A stretch of 64,000 nucleotides of DNA, from NCBI RefSeq assembly GCF_015220045.1, contig NZ_JADBGB010000001.1:682001-746000 (forward strand). Direction: 5' to 3'. The stretch comes from Marivivens aquimaris (lineage in GTDB: Bacteria > Pseudomonadota > Alphaproteobacteria > Rhodobacterales > Rhodobacteraceae). The notes under the pieces are model-generated. The model had not been told where the DNA came from, did not search any database, and saw only the letters and a program-made list of their open reading frames with translations. The position numbers and the translations under genes were made by a program. Positions 26,493 to 34,515 of this stretch are shown here, piece after piece (within the stretch, counting starts at the first letter, position 1; each line of letters opens with the position of its first letter).

Positions 26493-26977
26493 TGCAGCCC
26501 ACCCGCCGAGGCGTGCTTTTGACTTCGGTTGCGTTGATGGCTTTCGGCCTTCCCGGGATGGCCGACGAGGTCTTCGATATCGAGTGGAAAGACCTCATGC
26601 CCGAAGGCGAAGCAACCGGACCCAGCGGCGTTGTCGAACACGACGGCGCGGCGGCGATCAGTCAGCCCGCATCGACCGGCGTTCGCACGGACTGGAACGG
26701 TCAGACAGTCCGCCTGTCTGGCTTTGTGATCCCGATGGAGTACGACGGCACCGCAGTAAAAACCTTCATGCTTGTGCCTTACGTTGGCGCATGCATCCAC
26801 GTCCCGCCGCCGCCTGCGAACCAGTTGGTGCTGGTCACGACTGATCGCCCTTATGAGTCCGGTGGGTTATTCGAGCCGGTCACGGTCACAGGTATGTTCG
26901 GCGCGGCCTCCAATTCCACCCAGCTGGCCGAGGTCGGATATGCACTCTCTGCTGACAGGATCGTGCCTTACGAGTAA
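26483..26977 (+). CDS. DUF3299 protein 2, Tat-like signal (zrg-like operon)
   Basis: 164 residues from ATG 26483; a second ATG at 26492 overlapping the previous stop (TAATG) is an equally good start and would remove three residues. Signal TRRGVLLTSVALMAFGLPGMA also has the Arg pair. The core repeats the first DUF3299 protein: EWKDLMPEG, VRLSGFVIPMEYDG, GACIHVPPPPANQ. The two are diverged paralogs in tandem, possibly a heterodimer. Last gene of the operon; a member of the intergenic repeat family follows 3 bases later. Confidence 0.82.
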   Translation: MDVMQPTRRGVLLTSVALMAFGLPGMADEVFDIEWKDLMPEGEATGPSGVVEHDGAAAISQPASTGVRTDWNGQTVRLSGFVIPMEYDGTAVKTFMLVPYVGACIHVPPPPANQLVLVTTDRPYESGGLFEPVTVTGMFGAASNSTQLAEVGYALSADRIVPYE

Positions 26978-26980
26978 GCG

Positions 26981-27044
26981 CGGAGGGGCTCTGCCCCCGC
27001 GGCTTTGCCGCTCCCTCGGGATATTTTTTGCACAAAGGCGGGCG
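26981..27044 (-). repeat. 3'-end repeat element, copy A (divergent)
   Basis: Read on the minus strand directly after the SelO stop: a GCCCGC-like start, an A-rich core (AAAAAATATCCCGAGGG), then two hairpins, GCGGC-AAA-GCCGC and a GGGGC/GCCCC arm pair. Same architecture as copies B, C and D but with a different core sequence. It also lies 3 bases after the convergent zrg-like operon, so may end both transcripts. Confidence 0.7.
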
Positions 27045-28424
27045 TCAGGTGCCGCAGAAGGTTTGACGGACGCGCTCGGTTTCGGTTGGCGGCGACATGT
27101 AGGCCTCGTTCTTGGTGAACGGGTTTGTCGCGGCTGAGAGGAGCGCGTTGAAGGGGCCGTAGTCCTCGTAGATCGCGCTGGCGATGGCGGCCTCGATGTG
27201 GTGAAGGCGCGGGATGACCTGCGGGTTGGTCTTCGCCGCGAAGTCGAGGTTGGGATTTTGCGCGGACCAGTCCTTGAGCCATTGTGCGTGGTCAGGATGG
27301 TCGAGCGGCTGACCGAGTGTGGCGAAGGTGTTGGTAAAATCTGCGCTGACTTCTGCCATCATCGTGAGCAGACGGTTGGTGAGGGCAAAGGATGCTTCGT
27401 CGGGCTGGAGGCCGAGCTTGGCGGCGAAGATGCGGCGCCATTCGGCCTGATAGAGGTCGGCGAATTTGTTGACGATGCCTGTGAACTCTTCGATCGCGGC
27501 GTCCTGATCGGGCATTAGCGGGATCATCGAAGAGGCGAACTGCGCGATGTTCCAGACCGCAATTTGCGGCTGGTTCGAATAGGCATACCGGCGCTGGTGG
27601 TCAATGGACGAGAATACCGTGTGCGGGTGGTAGGCGTCCATGAACGCGCAGGGGCCGTAGTCGATGGTTTCGCCGCTGATCAGCATGTTGTCAGTGTTCA
27701 TCACACCGTGGATGAAGCCGAGGCCGATCCACTGGGCGATCAGTTTGGCTTGGCGGGTCATCATGTCGCGCAGGACCATGGCGGGGTTGGTTTCTCCGCC
27801 AAAGTGGCGCTCTGCCGTGTGTTCGAACAGCGATTTGAGGCCGTTGATGTCCTGATGGTAGGCGTAAAGCTGGAAGGTGCCGACGCGGATGTGGCTTTGT
27901 GCGACGCGTGTCAAAACAGCGCCGGGGAGGGCGGCTTCGCGGACGACGGTTTCGCCGGTCGTCACCGCAGCGAGGGCGCGCGTGGTCGGGACACCGAGGG
28001 CGTGCATCGCTTCGGACATGATGTATTCGCGAATGACGGGGCCGACCCACGCTTTGCCGTCGCCAGCACGGGAATAGGGCGTGCGGCCCGAGCCTTTGAG
28101 CTGGAGGTCGAAGCGGTCGCGTTTGGGGGTTACGATTTCGCCCAGCAACACAGCACGGCCGTCGCCAAGGCCAGGATTCCATTGGCCGAACTGGTGGCCG
28201 CCGTAGGCTTGGGCGATGGGTTCTGCACCGTCAGGAATGGTATTGCCAGCGAATACCTCTGCGGCCTCGGGGGACTTCAACGCCTCAAGATTGCCGCCGA
28301 GCTCACGCGCGAGGCTTTCGTTCAGCGCGATCAGTTTCGGCGCGGGAACCTTGGCTGGTTCCTGACGGGTAAACATATGCGGCAGCAGGCGGGCGTAGGA
28401 ATTGTCGAAGTCGAAAATCTGCAT
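27045..28424 (-). CDS. selO: Protein adenylyltransferase SelO
   Basis: 459 residues. SelO is a pseudokinase-fold enzyme that transfers AMP to Ser/Thr/Tyr of target proteins, linked to redox stress. Seen here: QAYGGHQFGQWNPGLGDGRAVLLGE, GSGRTPYSRAGDGKA, and GVMNTDNMLISGETIDYGPCAF, the conserved blocks in correct order. It ends TFCGT; the position that is selenocysteine in many animals is an ordinary Cys codon. Start at ATG 28424 (MQIFDFDNSYARLL), where conservation begins; the 92 upstream in-frame residues are Arg-rich shadow sequence. Slightly short of E. coli YdiU (478). Probably single-gene, after the GNAT gene. Confidence 0.93.
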   Translation of the reverse strand: MQIFDFDNSYARLLPHMFTRQEPAKVPAPKLIALNESLARELGGNLEALKSPEAAEVFAGNTIPDGAEPIAQAYGGHQFGQWNPGLGDGRAVLLGEIVTPKRDRFDLQLKGSGRTPYSRAGDGKAWVGPVIREYIMSEAMHALGVPTTRALAAVTTGETVVREAALPGAVLTRVAQSHIRVGTFQLYAYHQDINGLKSLFEHTAERHFGGETNPAMVLRDMMTRQAKLIAQWIGLGFIHGVMNTDNMLISGETIDYGPCAFMDAYHPHTVFSSIDHQRRYAYSNQPQIAVWNIAQFASSMIPLMPDQDAAIEEFTGIVNKFADLYQAEWRRIFAAKLGLQPDEASFALTNRLLTMMAEVSADFTNTFATLGQPLDHPDHAQWLKDWSAQNPNLDFAAKTNPQVIPRLHHIEAAIASAIYEDYGPFNALLSAATNPFTKNEAYMSPPTETERVRQTFCGT

Positions 28425-28459
28425 GGGACCTACATGGGGGCGCTGCCCGCAAAGCGCAA

Positions 28460-28909
28460 TCAGAGGCGGTCGGTCAGGACCAGAATGTCGTCTTGTGCGC
28501 GGAAGCCGACCTTTTCGCAGAACCGGCGGAGGCCGTCCTGATCCTGCGGAAGGTGGACATGCAGAGCGCCGACGCCGCCTTTGCCGAGGGCGACGGCCAC
28601 GGCGTGGAGCACCTCTGTGCCGATGCCGCGATTGCGAACGCTGGGGCGTATGTAGACCTCTTGCACCCAGCCCTCTGTCTCTGCCGTGGTGACGGACCAA
28701 CTGAACGTCACGACCACATAGCCCAATGGCGCGCGCTGCGGGCCTACCAGCCAGACGGCGCCGTACGGGCCGCTTTCGAGCAGCGGAGCCACGGCGCGGT
28801 CATGGAGTTCGGGGTCAGACACGTGGCCTGCTTCTTCCACGGCGCGAGCCATGAGCGCCAGAAGCGGCGCTTTGTCGTCTGGCGTGGCGAGGCGGATCGA
28901 CGTCGTCAT
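28460..28909 (-). CDS. GNAT-family N-acetyltransferase
   Basis: 149 residues, one complete GNAT fold. The acetyl-CoA loop is RPSVRNRGIGTEVL (Q/R-x-x-G-x-G/A form) after strand VQEVYI, and the C-terminal FCEKVGF matches the usual ending. Substrate cannot be told. It overlaps the nucleoside hydrolase gene upstream by 4 bases (ATGA), so they are one operon, and is followed by selO after 35 bases. Confidence 0.85.
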   Translation of the reverse strand: MTTSIRLATPDDKAPLLALMARAVEEAGHVSDPELHDRAVAPLLESGPYGAVWLVGPQRAPLGYVVVTFSWSVTTAETEGWVQEVYIRPSVRNRGIGTEVLHAVAVALGKGGVGALHVHLPQDQDGLRRFCEKVGFRAQDDILVLTDRL

Positions 28910-29847
28910 AGGCGCGCGAGCCTTTCGGTCAGCAGGTCAAAGAAACCTTGGGTGTCGATATCCTTCATGAACATCGCATTCGCGGGTCGGTCGGTGACGC
29001 GCCACCAGTCGGCGACGGTCATGCCCAGCGTGAGGTCGGACGTGGTTTCGATCTCCACGTTGATGTGGCGTCCCGAGAAAAGCTCGGGCTTGATCAGGTA
29101 GGCGATGGTGCAGGGATCATGGAGCGGCGCGCCTTCGGAGCCGTACTTTTCCTTGTCGAAACGCTCGAAGAAGTCGGTCCATTCGGCGACCATCGTGCCG
29201 ACCTTGCTGCCCATGTTCCGGAAGGCATCGACGCGGGCCTTGTTGGTCAGCGCTTTGTGGGTCACGTCGAGCGGCATCATGGTAATCGGGACGCCGGATT
29301 TGAATACGATAGAAGCGGCTTCGGGGTCCACGTAGATGTTGAACTCGGCGGCGGGCGTGATGTTGCCGACCTCGAAATAGGCGCCGCCCATAAGGACGAT
29401 TTCCTGCACCTTTTCGATGATGTCAGGGGCTTTTTCGAAAGCCGCTGCGACGTTGGTCAGCGGTCCGATGGGGCAAATCGTGACGGTGCCTGCGGGTTCT
29501 GCACGTAGAGTGTCGATGATGAAGTCGACGGCGTGCTGGTCCTGAAGCGGCATGGTCGGGTCAGGCATGACGGGACCGTCGAGGCCGGTTTTGCCGTGGA
29601 CATGTTCGGCAGTGACGAGCTTGCGCGAAAGCGGGGCATCGCAGCCTTGGAACACTTTGATATCAGGGCGCCCAGCCAGTTCGCAGACAATACGGGCGTT
29701 CTTTTGCGTCAGTGGAAGCGGTACGTTCCCAGCGACCGCCGTCACGCCGAGGAGGTCAATCTCTTCGGGGCTGGCGATGGCAAGGAGGATGGCGACCGCG
29801 TCGTCCTGACCGGGGTCGGTATCGATAATGATTTTACGGGGTGACAT
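28906..29847 (-). CDS. Inosine/uridine-preferring nucleoside hydrolase
   Basis: 313 residues, normal for the family. The N-terminal calcium-binding motif IIDTDPGQDDAVAILLA (D-x-D-x-x-x-D-D) is intact, NIYVDPEAA in the middle supplies further ligands, and HDPCTIAYL near the end carries the last Asp. It splits nucleosides into base and ribose for salvage. The start at 29847 has GAGGG 7 bases upstream; 33 in-frame residues before it are not conserved. No signal peptide, so cytoplasmic. Which nucleoside is preferred cannot be read from the sequence. Confidence 0.92.
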   Translation of the reverse strand: MSPRKIIIDTDPGQDDAVAILLAIASPEEIDLLGVTAVAGNVPLPLTQKNARIVCELAGRPDIKVFQGCDAPLSRKLVTAEHVHGKTGLDGPVMPDPTMPLQDQHAVDFIIDTLRAEPAGTVTICPIGPLTNVAAAFEKAPDIIEKVQEIVLMGGAYFEVGNITPAAEFNIYVDPEAASIVFKSGVPITMMPLDVTHKALTNKARVDAFRNMGSKVGTMVAEWTDFFERFDKEKYGSEGAPLHDPCTIAYLIKPELFSGRHINVEIETTSDLTLGMTVADWWRVTDRPANAMFMKDIDTQGFFDLLTERLARL

Positions 29848-29915
29848 AGAGCCCTCTTCAAATTTGCGAGCACTGTGGCTGGCATGGAAAGGGCGTGCAA
29901 GGCCAATTCGGGGAG

Positions 29916-29985
29916 GAGGGGCGCTGCCCCTCTGGCCTGCGGCCATTCACCCCGAGGTATTTTTGTCAGAATGAAAATCGGCGGG
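29916..29985 (-). repeat. 3'-end repeat element, copy B
   Basis: Starts on the minus strand directly after the rimK stop: GCC-rich spacer, TTCATTCTGACAAAAATACC, TCGGGGTGAA, hairpin TGGCC-GCA-GGCCA (29933-29945) and hairpin GAGGGGC-AGC-GCCCCTC (29916-29932). Nearly identical to copies C and D. Confidence 0.85.
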
Positions 29986-31422
29986 TCACTTGGTCGGCGT
30001 CTGTGATCCGTCGTCATCGTCGACGGTGCGGCCACGGATCGGGGTCGGTCGGACGCGGTCTTCGATGTGATCGATCAACATGCCGGCGATGTTTTTCTTG
30101 GTGGCGACCTCGATGCCTTCGAGACCGGGGCTGGAGTTTACCTCAAGCACTTTCGGGCCGGATTCAGAACGCAGCAAATCGACGCCCGCCATGTTCAGCT
30201 TGAACGCTTTGGCTGCGCGGACGGCAGTTTCGCGTTCCTCTTTGCTGATGCGGACTGACTGCGCGGAGCCGCCGCGATGCAGGTTGGAGCGGAAGTCACC
30301 ATCAGCGCCTGTGCGCTTCATTGAGGCAACGACCTTGCCGCCCACAACGAAGCAGCGGATATCCTCGCCTGCGGCTTCCTTGACGAAATCCTGCACGAGG
30401 AAGTTGGCCTTGAGACCACGGAAGGCGTCGATGACCGACTGGGCGGCTTTCTTGGTTTCGGCAAGGACGACGCCTTTGCCTTGGGTCGACTCGAGTAGTT
30501 TCACGATCAGCGGCGCGGTGCCGACGAGGCGCATGAGCGAGTCCGTGTCCTTAGGGGAGGCGGCGAAGGCTGTGTTCGGCATGCCGATCTTATGGCGGGC
30601 CATGATCTGGTGAGCGGCGAGCTTGTCGCGGCTCGCGGTGATGCCATCGGAGCCGTTGAGGCAGAACACACCGATCGTTTCGAACTGGCGGATTACGGCG
30701 GTGCCATAGGAGGTAATCGACGCGCCGATGCGCGGGATCACGGCGTCGTAGCGTGGCAGGCGCTTGCCGTCATAGTGCACCTCGGGCGACATTGCGTTGA
30801 TGGCCATATAGCAGCGGCTGGTGTCGATTACCTCGACCGTGTGGCCGTGTCTTTCGCCCTCTTCGACGAGGCGGCGCGTGGAGTAGTTATCCTCGCGGCT
30901 GAGGACAGCGATGCGCAGCGCGCGGTTCGGCGCGGCGTGGCGGACACGGGCGGTGGTGTAAACGTCGTAGCTGAGCTTGGGTTGCTGGTAGCGCTCCGTC
31001 GCGACGATGGTGATATGATCCTTCAGGGCCTCGCGGCCAAGCAACATACGAGAATGCATCCCCGAGCGGTCGGTCAGGGTCAGTTCGATCGGCCAGCTTT
31101 CATCGCCGACCTGCATCTTCGAGGCGATGACATAGCGCATTTCGGATTCGCCATTGGATGACGTGACGCTGCGCCTGTCGACGATCTTGGCTGAACAGGG
31201 GATCATCAGGTCCTCGCGTCCGGGAACAGGCTGCACGGTAAAGCGGACTTTGGGTGCGGAGGCGGGGCCGAAGGTTTCGATGTCGAAGGCATGGAGCGCC
31301 GATGTCCGTGCGCCGGTATCAACCTTCGCCTTGATCGCAGGCAGTCCCAGATCGGGCAGGGCGACCCATTCTTCCCAGCCGAAACGCATGAGGTTCTGCA
31401 TGTCGTCGGTGTCGTTGGTCAT
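29986..31422 (-). CDS. rimK: RimB-RimK fusion: retropepsin-like peptidase domain plus ATP-grasp glutamate ligase
   Basis: 478 residues in two parts. Residues ~10-150 match the 'ATP-dependent zinc protease' / RimB family (PF05618), with the aspartic-protease-like motif VDTGARTSA (Asp35). Residues ~175-460 are RimK, an ATP-grasp ligase that adds glutamate to the C-terminus of ribosomal protein S6 ([41 protein letters not shown]). In Pseudomonas rimB and rimK are separate genes with opposing activities; here one chain would carry both. The start at 31422 has AGGAG 9 bases upstream; the longer frame to 31590 runs through the repeat element. Lies downstream of the dCTP deaminase gene and copy C. 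Confidence 0.88.
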   Translation of the reverse strand: MTNDTDDMQNLMRFGWEEWVALPDLGLPAIKAKVDTGARTSALHAFDIETFGPASAPKVRFTVQPVPGREDLMIPCSAKIVDRRSVTSSNGESEMRYVIASKMQVGDESWPIELTLTDRSGMHSRMLLGREALKDHITIVATERYQQPKLSYDVYTTARVRHAAPNRALRIAVLSREDNYSTRRLVEEGERHGHTVEVIDTSRCYMAINAMSPEVHYDGKRLPRYDAVIPRIGASITSYGTAVIRQFETIGVFCLNGSDGITASRDKLAAHQIMARHKIGMPNTAFAASPKDTDSLMRLVGTAPLIVKLLESTQGKGVVLAETKKAAQSVIDAFRGLKANFLVQDFVKEAAGEDIRCFVVGGKVVASMKRTGADGDFRSNLHRGGSAQSVRISKEERETAVRAAKAFKLNMAGVDLLRSESGPKVLEVNSSPGLEGIEVATKKNIAGMLIDHIEDRVRPTPIRGRTVDDDDGSQTPTK

Positions 31423-31553
31423 GGAAGGACTCCTGCGTCTATTTGCCCCCTGCGTTAACAAGGGCTGGCGGAAAATAACAACGGATGATGACGGAAATAC
31501 TGCGGAATTACGCCGATGCTTGGCATCGGTCGTTGTGGTGTTGAGCGCGATTG

Positions 31554-31617
31554 GAGGGGCGCTGCCCCTCTGGCGCTGTGCGCCATTCACCCCGAGGTAT
31601 TTGGGTCAGAATGAAGA
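31554..31617 (-). repeat. 3'-end repeat element, copy C
   Basis: On the minus strand it abuts the dCTP deaminase stop with no spacer. TTCATTCTGACCCAAATACC, TCGGGGTGAA, hairpin TGGCGC-ACA-GCGCCA and hairpin GAGGGGC-AGC-GCCCCTC (31554-31570). It separates the deaminase gene from rimK. Confidence 0.85.
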
Positions 31618-32691
31618 TCAGGCGCGGAAGTGTTTGGAGAGCTTGAGGCCCTGACCCTGATAGTTCGATTTGATATCGCGGCCGTAGAGTTGTTCGGGCA
31701 GTTCGGCCATTTGTTCGTATACGAGGCGGCCGACGATCTGGCCGTGTTCGAGGACGAAGGGCGCCTCGTGGCAGCGGACTTCGAGGACGCCGCGCGAGCC
31801 TGTGCCGCCAGCGCTTTCGTGGCCGAAACCTGGGTCAAAAAAGCCTGCATAGTGGACGCGGAATTCGCCGACCATGGCGAGGTAAGGAGCCATCTCGGCG
31901 GCCTGCATCGGCGGGATGGTGACGGCCTCGCGGCTGACGAGGATGTAGAACGCACCAGGATCGAGGATGATCTGCTGGTTGTCCGAGTGGACCTCTTCCC
32001 AGAATTCGCGCGGATCGTAGTGGTTCAGGAGGTCGAGGTCGATGACGCCGGTGTGCGGCTTGGCGCGGTAGCCGACGAGGGTTCCGTTCTGCGGCGCGAG
32101 GTCGACAGAAAAGCCGAGGCCGTCATCAATGACAGGTTCGCCGTTAACGAGCGGGGTTTCCGCGTGGAGCGCTTGCAGTTCGGCATCGTCCAGCACTGCG
32201 TGGCCGGAGCGGAAACGGATCTGGTTCAGCCGCATTCCAGGGCGGACGAGGACTGAGAACGAGCGCGGGCAAATCTCTGCGTAGAGCGGGCCTTGGTAGC
32301 CCAGTGCGATACGGTCGAATTCGACGCCGCCGTCGGTGATCGTGCGGGTCAGCAGGTCGAGGCGACCGGTGGAGGATTTGGCATTCGCGACGGCTTGAAT
32401 GCCAGCGGGCAGCGCGAGGCTTTCCATCAGCGGCACGACGTAGACGCATCCCTTTTCAAGGACGGCGCCATTCGTCAGGTCGACGCGGTGCATCTCGAAT
32501 TCGGTGAGGCGGTCGGCGACGGAGCGACCCTCGCCAGCAAGGAAAGATGCGCGGACGCGGTAAGCGACAGTGCCGAGACGCAGGTCTAGGCTTGCGGGCT
32601 GGATCTGACCTTCGACGTAGGGTGTCGCGGCCGAGATTGCGCCATCGTCGATCAGCTTTGCGATCTGCTGGCTTGCCAATACTCCGGTCAT
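31618..32691 (-). CDS. 2'-deoxycytidine 5'-triphosphate deaminase, long form
   Basis: 357 residues, about twice the length of the E. coli Dcd (193), and of the alphaproteobacterial long type in which two dUTPase-fold halves sit in one chain. Visible blocks include PASLDLRLGTVAYRV, AVANAKSSTGRLDLLTRTI, YAEICPRSFSVLVRPGMRLNQIRF and, in the second half, PGFGHESAGGTGSRGVLEVRC. It deaminates dCTP to dUTP for dTTP synthesis; which half keeps catalysis is not clear by eye. Located downstream of tRNA-Pro and its terminator. Confidence 0.9.
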   Translation of the reverse strand: MTGVLASQQIAKLIDDGAISAATPYVEGQIQPASLDLRLGTVAYRVRASFLAGEGRSVADRLTEFEMHRVDLTNGAVLEKGCVYVVPLMESLALPAGIQAVANAKSSTGRLDLLTRTITDGGVEFDRIALGYQGPLYAEICPRSFSVLVRPGMRLNQIRFRSGHAVLDDAELQALHAETPLVNGEPVIDDGLGFSVDLAPQNGTLVGYRAKPHTGVIDLDLLNHYDPREFWEEVHSDNQQIILDPGAFYILVSREAVTIPPMQAAEMAPYLAMVGEFRVHYAGFFDPGFGHESAGGTGSRGVLEVRCHEAPFVLEHGQIVGRLVYEQMAELPEQLYGRDIKSNYQGQGLKLSKHFRA

Positions 32692-32708
32692 TCTTTCCTC
32701 CCAAAAAC

Positions 32709-32739
32709 AAATCGCCCGCCCAGTGAGGGCGGGCGATTT
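32709..32739 (-). terminator. Terminator of tRNA-Pro
   Basis: Perfect 13-bp stem (32709-32721 with 32727-32739), five-base loop, then on the minus strand GTTTTTGG. It begins 4 bases after the tRNA CCA end. Confidence 0.9.
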
Positions 32740-32742
32740 TGA

Positions 32743-32819
32743 TGGTCGGGCTAGCAGGACTCGAACCTGCGACCTTCCGTCCCCCAGACGGACGCGCTAC
32801 CAGGCTGCGCTATAGCCCG
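32743..32819 (-). tRNA. tRNA-Pro (anticodon GGG)
   Basis: 77 nt cloverleaf on the minus strand. Acceptor CGGGCTA pairs with TAGCCCG, with the C1-G72 pair usual for bacterial proline tRNAs; D-arm GCGC/GCGC; anticodon loop CTGGGGG giving GGG at 34-36; T-arm GCAGG-TTCGAGT-CCTGC; discriminator A and an encoded CCA. Reads CCC and CCU codons. Followed by its own terminator. Confidence 0.97.
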
Positions 32820-32896
32820 ACGTGTGGGCCTTCTTACCGTTTTTGCGGGCAAGAGCAAGACGCAATCTGGGGAAAATTCCGTCGATCTGTCAGGAG

Positions 32897-33544
32897 TTAG
32901 CCAAGGATCAGGTCCGGCAGTTCCGACCAGTGGTCGAATGACCAGCGTTTGGGGACCTGCGCGACCGTTGTCTTGTGGTAGCCGACGGTGAAAAAGGCAA
33001 AATCGATCTGTGCGTTCTGCGCTGTTTCCGCATCGACTTCACTATCACCGACGTAAAACTGACGTGTGCGGCCAAGCATCGTGAACGTGGTGTCGAGCGG
33101 AAGGGGATCGGGTTTGCGCTTTTCCAGCGAATCGCCGGCGATCATCGCGTCGAAGTAATGCGCGAGGCCAAGCTGCGCGAGGACGCTTTTCATCGGAGCC
33201 GTCGGCTTGTTTGTGCACAGACCAAGGACACAACCCGCAGATTTGAGACGGTCCAGCGCGTCGGTGACGCCATCGTAGATCGTCGTCAGGTCGTGCGCAT
33301 CCACGTAAGTGTCCATGAAGGTCTTATACGCTTGATCGCGTTCAGCTTCGGGGACATCGCGCACGTCGCAGACGCGGCTGAAGAGGAAAGCGGTGCCATT
33401 GCCGACGAAGCTTTGCACGGTGTCGCGGTCCAGCGGGTCGAGGCCGTAGCCTTGAAGCATCGTGTTCACGGACGCGGCGATATCGGGAACGCTGTCGATC
33501 AGCGTCCCGTCGAGGTCAAAGACCACGGCAGTTTGTTCGGACAT
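32897..33544 (-). CDS. HAD phosphatase, phosphoglycolate phosphatase-like
   Basis: 215 residues. Motif I VVFDLDGTLIDS (Asp10 nucleophile, Asp12), motif II LCTNKP, motif III Lys in EKRKPDPLPL, motif IV YVGDSEVDAETA. The alpha-helical cap between 20 and 85 and the overall sequence fit Gph, which removes 2-phosphoglycolate arising from DNA repair or oxygenase side reactions. Related HAD phosphatases are hard to separate by eye. It lies 4 bases after the MerR gene, so likely in one transcript with it. Confidence 0.85.
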   Translation of the reverse strand: MSEQTAVVFDLDGTLIDSVPDIAASVNTMLQGYGLDPLDRDTVQSFVGNGTAFLFSRVCDVRDVPEAERDQAYKTFMDTYVDAHDLTTIYDGVTDALDRLKSAGCVLGLCTNKPTAPMKSVLAQLGLAHYFDAMIAGDSLEKRKPDPLPLDTTFTMLGRTRQFYVGDSEVDAETAQNAQIDFAFFTVGYHKTTVAQVPKRWSFDHWSELPDLILG

Positions 33545-33548
33545 AAAA

Positions 33549-34112
33549 TCAGTTTCCGGTCATGCGACCATAAAGCGCCGCGAGGTTATCAAAATGGGGT
33601 CTGATCAAACCGGACTTGCGCGCCAGCGCGCTCCGGTCGCCCCGAGAGATAAGCGACAAGACTCCGATAGGTTCCGGCTGGGCAGGGGGCTCACTGACAT
33701 TTGCAGGGATGGACGAGAACAGATCACCGATGGCAGCGATCTCGCGATCTTCGGGCTGCGGCTTTGTCTCGGACACTGCCGGCACGCCTTCGATCACATC
33801 ATCGGTTTGATGCTCGGGCGCCGTCTGCTGTTCATCGGTCAGCGATTTGCCAAGGGACGCGACGTGCTTCACGCCCATCTCGCGCAGCAGTTTTTGCGCG
33901 CCCTTGATGGTCATGCCGTCGTCATGCAGGAGTTTCTTGATACCGCCGAGCAGTTCCATGTCGACAGGGCGGTAATAGCGGCGGCCGCCCGCGCGCTTCA
34001 CAGGTTTGATCTGCGTGAATTTGCTTTCCCAAAAGCGCAACACGTGGGCTGGCGTGTCCAGCCACTCCGACACCTCGCTGATGGTGCGGAAGGCATCGCG
34101 TGATTTGCCCAT
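33549..34112 (-). CDS. MerR-family transcriptional regulator
   Basis: 187 residues. An N-terminal winged-helix DNA-binding domain ([24 protein letters not shown], then [12 protein letters not shown]; about 8-78) is followed by a polar, Pro/Glu-rich C-terminus with no Cys cluster, so not a metal sensor of the classical kind. It is the conserved MerR protein that follows ihfA in many alphaproteobacteria (11-base gap here). Target and effector unknown. Confidence 0.88.
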   Translation of the reverse strand: MGKSRDAFRTISEVSEWLDTPAHVLRFWESKFTQIKPVKRAGGRRYYRPVDMELLGGIKKLLHDDGMTIKGAQKLLREMGVKHVASLGKSLTDEQQTAPEHQTDDVIEGVPAVSETKPQPEDREIAAIGDLFSSIPANVSEPPAQPEPIGVLSLISRGDRSALARKSGLIRPHFDNLAALYGRMTGN

Positions 34113-34123
34113 GGGTTAAGCCC

Positions 34124-34426
34124 TTAAGATTTGTTACCGTCCGAAACGCGGTCTTTCATAAGGTGGCTGGGACGGAATGTCAGCACACGGCGCGGAGAAA
34201 TCACCTTCGGCTCACCGGTTTTCGGGTTCCGGCCAACGCGTTCCGCTTTGTCGCGGACGGTGAAGGTGCCGAAAGAGCTGATCTTGACGGTTTCGCCTTC
34301 GACCAGAGCGTCCGAAATGTGCTTGAGCACGCTTTCGACTAGCTCCGCGCTATCATTGCGAGAAAGCCCGACTTCAGCGTGTACCGCTTCGGCAAGATCC
34401 ATACGTGTCAGAGTCTTTTCGGCCAT
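34124..34426 (-). CDS. ihfA: Integration host factor alpha subunit
   Basis: 100 residues, standard. DNA-bending protein forming a heterodimer with IhfB. Starts [20 protein letters not shown] and carries the HU/IHF signature [20 protein letters not shown] with the DNA-intercalating arm (GRNPKTGEP). The choice of alpha over beta or HU follows from the sequence [17 protein letters not shown] and from the neighbouring merR and fabH genes. Confidence 0.95.
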   Translation of the reverse strand: MAEKTLTRMDLAEAVHAEVGLSRNDSAELVESVLKHISDALVEGETVKISSFGTFTVRDKAERVGRNPKTGEPKVISPRRVLTFRPSHLMKDRVSDGNKS

Positions 34427-34515
34427 GCCATTCCCCCTCAGGTTTTGAGAATGTTACGCAGGCTCGAATTTACCTGTCAATAACAGGGGCTTGGAAAGAG
34501 CAGTAATAGTCCACC

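Noticed and set aside
27045..28424. Selenocysteine in SelO
   Set aside because: The C-terminal position is an ordinary Cys codon (TFCGT end); no in-frame TGA or SECIS-like structure is needed.
28425..28700. 92-residue N-terminal extension of SelO
   Set aside because: Arg-rich shadow of the GNAT gene; conservation begins at MQIFDFDNSY.
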